A stretch of 64,000 nucleotides of DNA from Lytechinus variegatus. Lineage: Eukaryota > Echinodermata > Echinoidea > Temnopleuroida > Toxopneustidae. Both the position numbers and the translations under genes were made by a program. The stretch is taken from assembly GCF_018143015.1 (NCBI RefSeq), contig NC_054756.1:25461440-25525439 (forward strand), read 5' to 3'. Shown piece after piece: positions 11,707 to 23,593 of this stretch; position 1 is the stretch's first letter, and every line of letters starts with the position of its first letter. The notes under the pieces are model-generated. The model worked only from the letters and a program-made list of their open reading frames with translations, was not told the DNA's origin and did not search any database.

Positions 11707-12945
11707 ACTCACCTGCGAAGCAAAGTGAGACTATAGGCGCCGCTTTTCCGACGGCGACGGCGTCAACATCAAATCTTAACCTGAGGTTAAGTTTTTGAAA
11801 TGACATCATAACTTAGAAAGTATATGGACCTAGTTAATAAAACTTGGCCATAAGGTTAATCAAGTATTACTGAACATCCTGCATGAGTTTCACGTCACAT
11901 GACCAAGGTCAAAGGTCATTTAGGGTCAATGAACTTAGACCATGTTGGAGGAATCAACATCGAAATCTTAACCTGAGGTTAAGTTTTTGAAATGTCATCA
12001 TAACTTAGAAAATATATGGACCTAGTTCATGAAACTTGGACATAAGGTTAATCAAGTATCAATGAACATCCTGCATGAGTTTCACGTCACATGACCAAGG
12101 TCAAAGGTCATTTAGGGTCAATGAACTTTGGCCGAATTGGGGATATCTGTTGAATTCCCATCATAACTTTGAAAGTTTATGGATCTGATTCATGAAACTT
12201 AGACATAATAGTAATCAAGCATCACTGAACATTTTGTGCAAGTTTCAGGTCACATGATCAAGGTCAAAGGTCATTTAGGGTCAATGAACTTTGGCCGAAT
12301 TGGGGATATCTGTTGAATTCCCATCATAACTTTGAAAGTTTATGGATCTGATTCATGAAACTTGGACATAATAGTAATCAAGCATCACTGAACATTTTGT
12401 GCAAGTTTCAGGTCTCATGATTAAGGTCAAAGGTCATTTAGGGTCAATGAACTTTGGCCGAATCGGGGGTATCTGTTGAATTACCATCATAACTTTGAAA
12501 GTTTATTGGTCTAGTTCGTTAAACTTGGACATTAGAGTAATCAAGTATCACTGAACATCCTGTGCGTGTTTCAGGTCACATGTCCAAGGTCAAAGGTCAA
12601 TGAACTTTAGCCAAATTGGGTGTATCTGTTGAATTACCATCATAACTTTGAAAGTTTATGGATCTGATTCATGAAACTTGTACATAAGAGTAATCAAGTA
12701 TCACTGAACATCCTGTTCCAGTTTCAGGTCACATGATCAAGGTCAAAGGTCATGTAAGGTCAATGAACTTTGGCCATGTTGGGGTTTTTTGTTGAATAAC
12801 CATCATATCTCTGTAAGTTTATTGGTCTAGTTCATAAAAAGAGGACATAAGAGTAACCATGTATCACTGAACATCTTGTGCGAGTTAGAGTAGTATGCAA
12901 AGTCAGCACTGCTGCTATATTGAACCGTGTGATGCAGGTGAGACG
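11707..12945. repeat. transposon-like unit holding a 163-bp tandem array with DR1 motifs
   Basis: The left end CTCACCTGCGAAGCAAAGTG and the right end GATGCAGGTGAGAC suggest inverted termini. Inside, a unit with AACTTTGAAAGTTTATGGA ... AAGGTCAAAGGTCATTTAGG repeats six to seven times. Spacings between AGGTCAAAGGTCA cores are 192, 163, 163, 163 and 153 bases. A partial copy of the left end is at 22411-22540. Confidence 0.8.
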
Positions 12946-13645
12946 GCCAGAGGCATTCCACTTTTTTACCATAATTTTGTTGTTTTGAGAAAATAAAGAC
13001 TTGAAAATGTGATTTGACTCTTTTCCATCTTCTTTCTATTAAGAAGTCCTCTTGGAAGGATGTTTCAAAATTTCAAGCATATTAAAATTATTTTCGTATG
13101 GGCAATTGCACAAGTTCAGTAACAAGAACGGTCAGTACTAAATCACTATTATGCCCTTGAAATAATCTGGCCAAACATTTTTTTAAATGATTACTGGCAT
13201 GTAAAACTCTACACCAAAAAAGCAAAAATGGGGTAGCGCCAGACCCATGAAACTGGAGATGAACGTAATAATTATCATAGAATTTGAGACTTTTTTATCA
13301 CAGAAAAATTGTTAAAAAATCAGTGAATTTTGTTTTCTTGAAATGCTGGGAACCCTGATTTACCCCATCTTTGTACAATGACTACATTTACATGCCCAAC
13401 ATTGCATTTTTTAATAGTTAACTGTCCCACCCCCCTGTCAAAATATACATGTATATTGCAAATTATGATCTGATTCTAACCAAGATCCTCTCGCGTCCCT
13501 GTTCTAACCAAACATTATCACCCATTTCTTGACAGATAATTGACACTTGTCCTGGTAAAAACAAGATGTGTGTATCAGCCAGCAGGAACTACTGTCAGTG
13601 AAAAATAGACGGAGCTCACACATCCGAAGTCTCTCAGAGACATGA

Positions 13646-16184
13646 ATGGACAAAATCATGCCCAACAGAAGTTTTGAAGATCACTTGGGTGGAAATAGCC
13701 ACTTATCTTCTCTAATCATTGAAGAGATATTGGAAAACATCATCTCAAGCTCTTTGTCTGTATCTTCTACCAAACCAGTGGTCTTTGATACTGCTGATGA
13801 CTTCACGGACCATTCCGTCCCAGGATGCGATAAAGATACAAGTGTGACTGTAAAGAAAATGGAATATGGGGCAAAGAACACCAAAAGAATATCCTTCAAT
13901 GAAGATCTAACTGTTGTATGTTATGAGCAGATTCCTGTGAGTGTAGGTGAAAGTAGTGAGTCGGAATGTTTGAAGATGAAAGAAGATCATCAGGAGATGG
14001 AAACTGAAGAAACCCAGAAACAGGAAGAGACTGGAAGTGGATATGATAATCAAGTAGACCCTGGTGGAAATAATGAACAGTTTAGTATGTTGAAGAGGAA
14101 GTGCAATGACAGTGTCTTAGAAGATGACTTTGTAATTCCTTTGAAGGTCATAAAACCTGAAGCAGATTTGCTGCTCATTTCCCAGGATGGAAATGAGGGA
14201 AAACTTCAAGTGAGCCAGCATCACATTGATGAGAACAAAGCCAAAGATGAAGCTGACCAAAAAGAAGTAGAAGCTGATTTTGATTCCAGTGTGGCAATCC
14301 TGAACAGAGAGTCAGATTTGGGACAAACAACAAATGATAACAGAGTAACAAGTAGCACTTTAGGTTGTCCATCTGATATGGCTAGTGCAGTTGAAGATAA
14401 TTCAATAACTGTTTCTTTACTTTCAGATGATGATGCTATCATCAATGATACTCACCAAAGTGGACCGTTCTCAAATGATGAAATGATTGATGATTGTAGA
14501 TTTGTATTGCAATCAATTGTAGACATCATACATGTAACTCATGGGATGCTGCAGAGTGCCAGTCTGGACAGAAACTCGGATGACACTTCTGATGTTGCTG
14601 AACAACCACCTACTAAGAAGATAAAGTTTGCCTCATCTGACATCCAGGCTTCCAAAAATTCACTTTCCTTTACCACCATTCCATATCTACCTATTGCTGA
14701 AGCAATGGACTCTTCTCCAAACAATGTACCTCTTGATGTTGACAAATCTACTGAAGATGTGGAACAACTGTATGTCCCTGAGACTAAAAACACCAAAGCA
14801 TGGTTTCAAGAGGCAACAGTATTGTATGATAACTTTACTCTTGACCTATTGTCAGATGAGAAGAGTGGCCAAAGTTACAGATCTCTGCAAGTTTCATCCG
14901 ATTCAACTGATGAGTCTACATCTACCCCAGATGTGATGGCTAACGAAGATGTAAAGTGCATAACTCTCACGGAACAAGCGAATGTGGCATCAGAGCTTGG
15001 TGAGGAAGTAAATGTGGTAGAACATAATAAAGTTCTATTAAGTAATGATCTCGAAGGAGAAGATGGCCCATATACATCTACTCTAGATGTGGAAGAAGCT
15101 GACAATGATCCAGACATATCTAAAGATGAAACAAATACCTATTCACATGTGCTTGCTCAAGACTTGCAACTGGATGAGTCAGAAGAAGAGTGTTCAGAAC
15201 AGCCAGAATGTCTTGAGATAGAGCTCCATGGCACACAAGGAGGTAATGATGGCAATGCACTCTTATCTTCATCTGATGTAGAAGTAGTGAAATCGCAAGA
15301 TGTCTATGTGGATGCCATAGAACCGTCTCTTCAAGAGGACATCATGCCTTCTCCAGGATCAAGTGATGACGACTTCAGCTGCACCTTCCAGACGGCTTCC
15401 CAGGTGCTTGCCAATAGTCAAGAGAGGATTTACAGCCATTCTCTAGGGGAATTCAGCGGTATGACATCTAGAGACCCTGGTTTCATGGAAAACAGAGAGT
15501 TGCAGGTACCGTCTGCAGTCCCTTTTAATGAAAGTCAAATGCAAGATGTGGGTGAGGATGACTGGAAAACATTCCGTAAAGGAGATGAAAGTATTTCCAA
15601 GGTACCAGAGATATCTGTACAAGGTCATCCTGACAGCCAAGAACACCAAAGCACCCATCAGCATGTTGGATGTAAAGCAGAATATTCCTCCTTGGAGATT
15701 CCTGACAATGATTTCCTTCAGGTTTTGGGACTGTCCCCAAAGCACAAACTGACTGGAGGTGAAGAGAGGAAGTCCTGTGACTTTAGCCCCAGTGAGACCT
15801 TTACCTTGCCTTCTCCCTTTCCATATAGTTTGCTGAAGGATATTGAAGAAACAGAAGAGATTGAGACATGCATTCCGCTGCTACACCCAATATTTGGATA
15901 TCTTGATTGTCCACCAAAGAACAGTTCAAAGCTTGAATCTTCTCCAAACATGGAAATGACACTGGAATCAGGTAGGGTTCATGAGAACCTTACACGTTCA
16001 CCCATACAGCATTCTGAGATGAAACCTGCTGCTGACTTAGAGACATCTGTTGATGTAAAGTTGAGCATCAAAGAGGTAAATGTCGGCAATGACCAAACAG
16101 TTCCTTCTCTTCAGGCTCCTGGGAAAGAGAACCCTTGCATTGACCAGCTTCTGGAGTTGGAGGAATCCATATTTTCTGAACAAG
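13646..16184 (+). CDS. RAD51AP2-like gene, large coding exon
   Basis: Open from ATG 13646 to the donor CAAG|GTAATA after 16184 (ends phase 1). The frame stays open a further 65 bases into the intron, but the following exons join only from this donor. The acceptor TTCTTGACAG places the exon start near 13536, leaving about 110 bases of 5' leader in this exon. No recognised domain. Acidic clusters such as SSDDDF near residue 575 are low-complexity. Confidence 0.8.
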
Positions 16185-19100
16185 GTAATAGCAGTATTTC
16201 ACTATTAAAGGTACATTATAAAAATAATGGTCATTTCAGATCAAGTTAATCAAGGTAATTTCCACATCCTGAATAATATTTCAAAAAGAACTGGTCAGAA
16301 TATATAATATTATTGAACCAGTCAGATGAATATACAGAAATATCAGTAAATAATGAAATAATATTATTGAAAGTGGTTATTACATGTACCTGTAGTAAGC
16401 ACTCATGTTGAAACAGTAAAATTTGCTTCTCACAAAATGAAAGGTATGCTAAAAATTTTCATAGTATAATCAATATCTGGGGTTTCAAATAAAAAGGAAG
16501 TCTTTCAATAATCTAGATTTATGTGTGCCTAACAATGCTAGCAGGCAGAGTGGATATGATAGCCGGAGCAGTGACAACAGCACATGGAAAGCTATACAGT
16601 ACATTCCAGAAGAACTCTTATAGGTATGGCAATAATATGCGAGAGAGACACGAGTTTCATTCTGTGAATATCTTGATAAGGATTGCAGTTATGATGATAC
16701 TTAAGACTCCTGACTAAGAAACTCTCCTTTTCGAAACTTATTTTCAACAGATACCAAGCAGGAAGATGGTCCAATAAAACAAAGCATTCATGACCAAAAG
16801 AAGACTGCAAGTATCAAAGGTAAGTGTTTTACTTTATATTCCCTTTAGGTGAGTGCAATGTACATGTTAAATACTTGCATGTTCTCTTTTCTATAAGATT
16901 TTGTTCTCTATGGCTTTTATTCTTACAATTTCGTAGGTCTTTCTTTCTTTAGGTAGGAGCGTTGTGGCCCAGTGGATTAGTCTCCGGACTTTGAAACAGA
17001 GGGTCGTGGGTTCAAATCCCAGCCATGGCGTAGTTTCCTTCAGCAAGAAATTCATCCACATTGTGCTGCACTCAACCCAGGTGAGGTGAATGGGTACCTG
17101 GCAGGAATTTATTCCTTGAAATGCCCCAGCGCTGTAAAAGGCTGCGGGGCTAAAGCCAGGGTAGTAATATCCAAGTCCTTTGGAAGCGCGTAGAGACGTT
17201 ATTTATAATGTGTTATGCGCTATACAAGAACTGTCTATTATTATTATTGTAGTTCTTTCTTAGCAATGTGTCTACATCTTCATTAGATATGCACATCATA
17301 GCTATCACAATCTCCACTTCCTCCCCTCTCTATTCTATTGTTCCACCCAAAGTCTTTACTCTCCTCCTTTTTACAATTAACATAAAAAGAGTCCCTAAAT
17401 TCTATCTCAAATGCAAATTCCATGTTCTTTAATGTTCTAAACACTAGACTCCGTCTACATGTACTTTGGTGACATTACCAAATTGGCTCTGATTGGCAGA
17501 TATTTCACTGATGCACAATTTTGTTTTAACAGATTTTTATATGGTTTGCATGATTTGTACTTCATGTTTCGTACTTCAATTTTAAAGTGACCTGGAAAAT
17601 TGTGTTTTCCATGAAATTTTATAAATTCAATGTTTTTCTCAAATTCAGTGAATTTTTTCAGTTTTTTGAATCGCGCAAAACTGTAGGTCAATGCTATCTG
17701 ATCATAGATCATGCATTTTTTTCCGCCAATGTAATCAAATAAAGCATTCATCAATTTTCTGAACATGTTTAGATGTGGAATCTATATGCAGTCATGATCA
17801 CCAGTAAAAAGTAGTTTCAGGGTTTGAATGACACTTAATAAAAAAAGTATGAAATCATATTCTCAACCCCATCTCATTGACACATCTGGTATTTACTGCG
17901 TTCATACCGAGAAGATAAACCTATTTCATTTTATCCCCAAAAAGTGATCATTACTTGGTTTACACCATTTCCAATGGGGGTATCTGTTAATATTAGTTAT
18001 TTCCGTATGCCACCCATTTACACCAACCTCTGGCCCATCTTATCATTTTTTTTTACCTTTCCTATACTTGATCATTCCAAGCAGCATACTTGAACCATTT
18101 ATCGTGTTATGTGTGAACAATGCCTTTAACATGACATACCTGTTATAATATCTCATGTATTTCATTCTATTCGGATCTCAAAGATGAACCATTTGTCAAT
18201 CACCATCAAGTTAAATAAATGTTTCAGGTCATTCCTCAATTCATGTGATGCTATGCAGTCACACAAATGAAACCAACTCTGAACCCACAATTGGTCATTC
18301 AAAACAACGTAACAGTAAGGGTTGGTCTGGAGTCGGGTTGGCTGGTGTGACTAGGACGGTCCTTGATTATGGTATATGTAATCTTATTCTATTCAGATTT
18401 AAAAAACAAATCTTTTCAGATTTAAAAGATAAATCTTTCCTAAAGTATCAGTAAACGGCAGTGTCAGGTGATGCATTTCACATGTGAATGATGCTTTTTA
18501 TGTAACATCGCTTTTAATACCTCTCTCGTGTTTTCATTTTATTTAGATTCTGAAGACAAACCTATTCCGGATCACCTCCAGACCTTGGGTCAGACCGCAG
18601 CAGGTGTTTTCCTGTGGAGCCATTCTCTCCCGGATCCGTCCCTGACACCTCGCTCTCTTACACAGCACCAAAACACCCTTTTGAACACAGGTAACGATTC
18701 ATACTTTGAAAAGGAGAGGTTTCATTCTGACAGAGCCACAAAATTTCCATTCTTACTTGTTTTATACCCATTTGACTATTCGATCAGAGAAGTAAATTTT
18801 TTTCTGATGTGGAATTTGAATTCAAATAGAACAGCCCTAGGCCCAGTTGCATAAAAGTTATGATTATGGTCCCTTTGCCATTCAATTGTAACTGAAGGAC
18901 ATCCTAGATTTGTATTAATTGTTGAGTATCATTACCGTGGTAGTTACAGTTAGATGGTACTGTTACTATGATCGTAACTGAACACGATCAAGGGGCCCGT
19001 TTCATAAATAAAACTATTGTAACTTTGCCTTTATTGTAACTGCATGGTCCATGGAAACATTGATTGTGATTGGCTGCTGAGCCCTGTTACTTTGGTAGTT

Positions 19101-20539
19101 CACCTAATGGCAAATAATGATAATACTATAGGTATTTATATAGCGCCATCTATCAGAAATATTCTATTCCGAGGCGCATTGTTTATAATTATTACCCTGG
19201 CTTTAGCTCGAGCCGCCTTTCAGCGTTCAGTGCATTCAAGGAATTAATCTTGCCGGGTACCCATTCACCACACCTGGGTTGAGTGCAGCACAATGTGGAT
19301 AATTTTCTTGCTGGAGGAAATTATGCCATGGCTGGGACACCATCCAATTGTAACTGAAGGATATCCTGGGCTGTGATGAACTGTTGAGTATTGTTGCCAT
19401 GGTAGTTGACATGGGATGGTCTGTTACTAATTATGATCGAAACTGAACATGATCAAGGGGCCCGTTTCATAAATACAACTATTTACAACTGTTCGCCTAG
19501 ATAGCATTGATAAATGGTTTTATTAATACATACAGGCATGGTAGTTTTTAAAACTAAATTGCACCATGAATTTACAATAAAATTGTACATTGCATATTAC
19601 TTAAAGGAATGTTGATTATCAAAAAGAATTATTTAAAAGAAAAAAAAATATTCACAAGGACACACTCATTAAACAGTCATACCCAGGCATGCGCTCACTC
19701 ACCCCGCATCCAGACACATACACACACACTATACAAACAAAAGTGGATACTCAAATGGATAAAACAAAATCATCAGTACGGATATTAAACAGATGGGGGC
19801 ACGCGGCATTGCCTGAATAAGATTCGGAATATCAAATTTAAAGCGTATGATGAAACAGAAGTATAATTAACAAATTTATGAAGGAAGGTATAGGGAGACA
19901 TAAAATGAAGGTCTTCCGATTTGAAGTGTCTGTGTCTTTGAATAATTATCAGATATAATAAAAATAATATAAACAGTTGAAACAAAAACAAAAGATAAAA
20001 TTGTATTAATTGAAACCTTGATTGTGATTTGCTGCTGAGCCATTTTACCATGGTAGTTGACCTAATGGCATACAAAGTCCAACATTTATATTCTATGCAA
20101 CAAAATCGTGCGAAATGTGCCTAAATGTTCAGAAGCTTTGCCAGTTGTCACTTGGGGTCGCTTCGCGCACTTTTATCGGATAAATTACGAATGTTGGAAT
20201 TTGCCTTTTTTTCTCTTTTTTTAAATATGTATTCGCGTCCTGGCAAATCCTTTGCAAAATGTTTGTGAGCCCTGTGAAAACAGCGCTTAAGTTTTGTGAA
20301 CTGACAGTAGATTGATAACTTCAGTCCATGACCAAAAGATGTTCAGGAGTACCTCATTCCCATGTTATACACGATCATGATGATTTTCCTCTCTCGTTTC
20401 TTTTGCTGCAGCACACAACCAGACGCCTCCCATCACCCCTGTGCGCCCTCTACCCGTCTGTCAGCGTAAGAGAAGAATTGGGCTGTCGAGACGCCAGCTC
20501 GTGTACCCACTACATGCAAGAACATTACCAAGAAAGTAG
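13646..20539 (+). CDS. RAD51AP2-like protein with C-terminal RAD51-interaction motif (five coding exons)
   Basis: Predicted join 13646-16184, 16751-16819, 18228-18314, 18547-18690, 20412-20539, giving 988 aa. All four introns are phase 1 with GT-AG borders. The first 846 residues are acidic, Ser/Asp/Glu-rich and probably disordered, with basic NLS-like patches (LKRKC near residue 148, TKKIKF near 322). The last 42 residues contain VRPLPVCQRK and then RRIGLSRRQLVYPLH. This matches the RAD51-binding motif shared by RAD51AP1 and RAD51AP2 (GLSR, with Leu and His ten residues apart; the equivalent Leu319 and His329 of human RAD51AP1 are, as I recall, needed for binding). One giant exon plus small 3' exons and about 1000 aa fit RAD51AP2, a meiotic RAD51 partner, better than the 335-aa RAD51AP1. 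Function in homologous recombination is inferred from the motif alone. Start chosen because TGA lies directly upstream in frame. Confidence 0.7.
16751..16819 (+). CDS. RAD51AP2-like gene, coding exon 2
   Basis: 69 bases between TTTTCAACAG and GTAAGT, phase 1 at both sides. Encodes DTKQEDGPIKQSIHDQ then KKTASIK. Confidence 0.65.
16953..17250 (+). mobile_element. tRNA-derived SINE, near full length
   Basis: The head has A-box-like TGGCCCAGTGG and B-box-like GGTTCAAATCC in tRNA spacing. It is followed by a body (CTTCAGCAAGAAATTCATCC, CACTCAACCCAGGTGAGG) and a tail of ATT repeats at about 17238-17250. It lies in the intron between exons 2 and 3 of the RAD51AP2-like gene, on the same strand. Confidence 0.85.
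18228..18314 (+). CDS. RAD51AP2-like gene, coding exon 3
   Basis: 87 bases between AATGTTTCAG and GTAAGG, phase 1 at both sides, encoding GHSSIHVMLCSHTNETN then SEPTIGHSKQRN. Because it is symmetrical it could be skipped without changing frame. Confidence 0.5.
18547..18690 (+). CDS. RAD51AP2-like gene, coding exon 4
   Basis: 144 bases between TTTTATTTAG and GTAACG, phase 1 at both sides, encoding DSEDKPIPDHLQTLGQ and on to SLTQHQNTLLNT. Pro/Ser-rich, no domain recognised. Confidence 0.65.
18838..19112. repeat. GTTTCATAA-type repeat fragments in intron
   Basis: GGCCCAGTTGCATAAAAG at 18841, GGGGCCCGTTTCATAAAT near 18993 and an inner segment (CAATTGTAACTGAAGG, GAACACGATCAAGGGGCC) that recurs at about 19350-19490 on the far side of a SINE. 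One copy of a larger repeat appears split or duplicated by the SINE insertion. Confidence 0.5.
19113..19343 (-). mobile_element. SINE, reverse orientation
   Basis: Complement of the SINE body at 16953-17250: GGGTACCCATTCACC, CCTGGGTTGAGTGCAGCAC and CCATGGCTGGGA appear in reverse order, with an AATAATGATAAT tail at the left. The tRNA-like head is missing. Confidence 0.75.
20412..20539 (+). CDS. RAD51AP2-like gene, last exon with RAD51-binding motif
   Basis: Acceptor TTTTGCTGCAG, then AHNQTPPITPVRPLPVC and QRKRRIGLSRRQLVYPLHAR, ending at TAG 20537-20539. This exon alone carries the GLSR...LH motif that identifies the family. Confidence 0.75.
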
Positions 20540-20591
20540 GAACACACAGCCTTTTTGTTGAACCGAGCTTGGAGGTATGATTCTCGGGTTT

Positions 20592-20597
20592 AATAAA
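20592..20597 (+). terminator. polyadenylation signal AATAAA of the RAD51AP2-like gene
   Basis: Canonical AATAAA 53 bases after the stop codon, giving a very short 3' UTR. A hAT-like MITE begins at 20613 immediately downstream. Confidence 0.6.
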
Positions 20598-20612
20598 AAA
20601 CATTGTAGGTAC

Positions 20613-20807
20613 CACTGGCGTATTTCGGCTAGTGCCCCCCCCTCTTTGAGTGGGACAATTAAAATTTGTAATGTAAAAATGCTGTTAAAACAAAAGTGTG
20701 CCCCCCCTCCCACTTTGAAAGTGAAGACCCTTTTTTTGCTTGTCAAATTTTTCCTTGGGGAAAGCATGCCCCCCCCCCCACTTTGGAAAATCCTGGATCT
20801 GCCCCTG
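20613..20807. mobile_element. hAT-like MITE with 8-bp target duplication
   Basis: Starts CACTGGCG, ends GCCCCTG. Flanks GTAGGTAC (20605-20612) and GTAAGTAC (20808-20815) are an 8-bp duplication with one mismatch. The interior has three poly-C runs. It inserted directly after the RAD51AP2-like 3' end. Confidence 0.6.
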
Positions 20808-20815
20808 GTAAGTAC

Positions 20816-21549
20816 CTCTGTATAGGTCCATGAAAGTATGAATTAGCATACTGACGGCCTTCCAATTGACACAGAAATTTTGGACACTTCTGTTTAATAA
20901 AGTCCATGTCTATCCTGACAACAAAAAGGAAATAGGTAAATTATTTCACTAATAATTTCATTAAATCTTTATGTAAATTAAGAAACATAAGACATTCATA
21001 ACTTTAACTTACATTTTAACAAAACAATTATATGTACAACCTTTGCAAATGAGGTAGCTGATAATTAGTAGTATTTCTGTCTTATTCTATCACACCGTAT
21101 ACATGAAATATTAAAAAAGGGTGTTTTTTAATATTTTAGATGTTGAGAGGGTCTCCAACAATTTATTTGTAATCCTTGGTCTCTTTTAATGGACTAGCAA
21201 TGCTGGCAGGTATGATGCACTGTTCAAACTGAAAACAGAGGCATACGCACAGCCCTTGTGAGTGACTAGTCTTTGCTAAATGGCTTGCTACTAAGAAGAA
21301 ATGGAAATGGACTACCAACAAAACATTATGGAAACATTTCTGTTAATTTTTCCTTTTCATTTTTGCTTTATTTCTTATTTTTCCTTTTCCAGATAATCTG
21401 GTTAACATTAACAATTTTTTTTTCTTGAATTGCAAAAATCAAAAAGCTTCTGGGATTTTTAACAAACATGAAAATTTAATCACCATAACTCAAGGATAAG
21501 AGTTGATTTTATTATTCATGCTTTGAATTTCTTAACAACTACCATACTC
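20816..21549. other. non-coding stretch
   Basis: AT-rich intergenic DNA. I see no gene or complete repeat. Confidence 0.35.
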
Positions 21550-21553
21550 TTAA

Positions 21554-22049
21554 AGGGGAAGTTCACCCTGACAAAAAGTTTATTGTAAAAATAGCAGAAA
21601 AAACAATAAAAAATATTGCCGAAGGTTTGAGAAAAATTCATCAAATAATCAAAAAGTTATTAGAATTTCAATTATTTGATTTTTGACGTCATATGCGAGC
21701 AGCATTCCTACATAGCGAATGGTAAAAAATCAATGAAATGTCATTTTCTCAGAAAATTGAAAATGGTTTTCACTGTAACTTTTGTATATCAATAGACAAA
21801 TCATTTCACACCCGATCATGAAAAGAAAACAAAATTAAGTCATCAGGAACCATACAAAATTAGAAATTTATAATTTTATATTACATAACACATGGGGCAG
21901 CTGCTCGTTTATGACGTCACAAATCCAAAATTTTGAACTCTAATAACTTTCTTACTCTTTAACGGATTTTCCTCAAATCTTCACAGATATTTTTAACTAT
22001 TTTTTCTGCTATTTTGACAACAAAGTTTTCTTCAGGGTGAACTTCCCCT
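21554..22049. mobile_element. TTAA-flanked foldback MITE (AGGGGAAGTTCACCC family), copy 1
   Basis: Ends AGGGGAAGTTCACCCTGA and TCAGGGTGAACTTCCCCT are exact inverted repeats, bounded by TTAA at 21550-21553 and 22050-22053. The two halves are imperfect mirror images (GACGTCATATGCGAGCAGC on the left, CAGCTGCTCGTTTATGACGTC on the right). TTAA targets are typical of piggyBac-type transposons. Other copies: about 48270-48748 and 49185-49681. Confidence 0.85.
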
Positions 22050-22410
22050 TTAAGAATGGGAGTTGATTTTATTATCCATACTCGAATTCCTAAACAACTC
22101 TCATACTTCTACTTGTGCCTTATCAATAGAAACTAATTTACTACTATCAATTGTAACTGATTATCTTGTAATTAATCAATTGAGTATATATGTGTGCAAA
22201 CCCTATTGTTTATGATAATGTGTATATAAAATGTACATACAAAATTTATTTATCATATACCTGTATCTGTTTTTCAATAAATCCTTAATGTTGCAAATAT
22301 AGATCCACTACATTTATTAGTGGTAATGCAGGTTCTTTGTTTCACCATACTATATTTATTGGGGTTCAAAAGGTGATCAATCCTTTCGTCAGTTTAATAG
22401 AATTGATGTT

Positions 22411-22540
22411 TTTGTCTCACCTGCATAGCAGAGTGAGACTATAGGTGCCGCTTTTCCGACGGAGACGGTGGCGGCGGCATCAACATCAAATCTTAACCTA
22501 AGGTTAAGTTTTTGATATGACATCATAACTTAGAAATCAC
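22411..22540. repeat. partial copy of the CTCACCTGC element
   Basis: GTCTCACCTGCATAGCAGAG then AGACTATAGGTGCCGCTTTT match the left end of the 11707-12945 unit. The copy breaks off after CATCATAACTTAGAAA. Confidence 0.7.
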
Positions 22541-23502
22541 TTTTGTGTCTTTTGCAGTGATCCCTCCTTGCAGTGATCCCTCATGAAGACAAGGCATTTT
22601 TTGTTTTTTTCAATATGCCCTCGTAGAACCACTGTCGGTGGTAAGGGGCATTGTGAGGGCAACATGCAAGGCAGTTGAGGTAGGCACCCTAGACTGTTGT
22701 CTTCAACGTCATTCAGATAATACTTACAAGCTCTGCATGTATAATTAGCAATTGCTATCTTTTTCTTTACTATTTTCATCCGATTTGTTATTGTTATATG
22801 CAAATAAGACACAAAATTAATTGATAAAATATACAAGATAAGGAGGCAGGTTCTTTGTTGATTTCAATTTCCAATACAACAAGTAGTAGTACAACTAATT
22901 ATATCCTTGTAAAGTATGGATTGCAACAAAAAAACAGAAGAAAAAGACAAAAAGAGCGTGCATAGTATTTCTAATTGTTTGAGATACTGATGTCATGATT
23001 CATTTTGCAGTTTATTTTGTACAATTCCTTATCTTCAGATCTCCATGCCTCTGAACAGCATTAGCCCATGCAATTTACACTAAAGGAAAGTCTCAATTAT
23101 TGTATATTTATTATCTAATATGTGGATAACTTAGATTCTATCATTTTAGCCTTGCAGTTTATAGTACAAATAACTGCGGCAGATCATAAAACTCTCCGGG
23201 GGAAACAAAGATATGGACATCTAACTTCCTCCTTTCACAACTACACACAAAGGAGACACCTGCCAGGTTCTATTGTCGATAGAAATATGATGGATCTGTG
23301 TTTAATATGACAAACAGGATTGATTGTTTTTACCCATTGGTTATACAGTATGTTCCTATAGATACTAGAACAAGCCTTGGACGGTTTCACAAACATAGCC
23401 ATGATTAGTAACAACTGCTGTGAAATTTGCACTTGATTCGACCTGACCAATCAGATTGCACTATCTGAGTAGCTAGTGACAGTGACTTGTAACTTGCAGT
23501 TG
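22541..23502. other. non-coding stretch
   Basis: No exon or repeat assigned; reading frames here are short and lack splice context. Confidence 0.3.
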
Positions 23503-23593
23503 TTAAAGGACAAGTCCACCCCAACAAAAACTTGATTTGAATAAAACGAGAAAAATTCAACAAGCATAACACTGAAAATTTCATCAAAATCTG

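Noticed and set aside
16185-16249. Continuation of the large RAD51AP2-like frame to its own stop
   Set aside because: A good donor lies at 16185 and the downstream exons, including the family-defining one, join only from there. Intron retention would yield a protein without the RAD51 motif.
16953-17030. A tRNA gene
   Set aside because: A and B boxes are present but the cloverleaf is poor and the sequence continues into a repeated SINE body.
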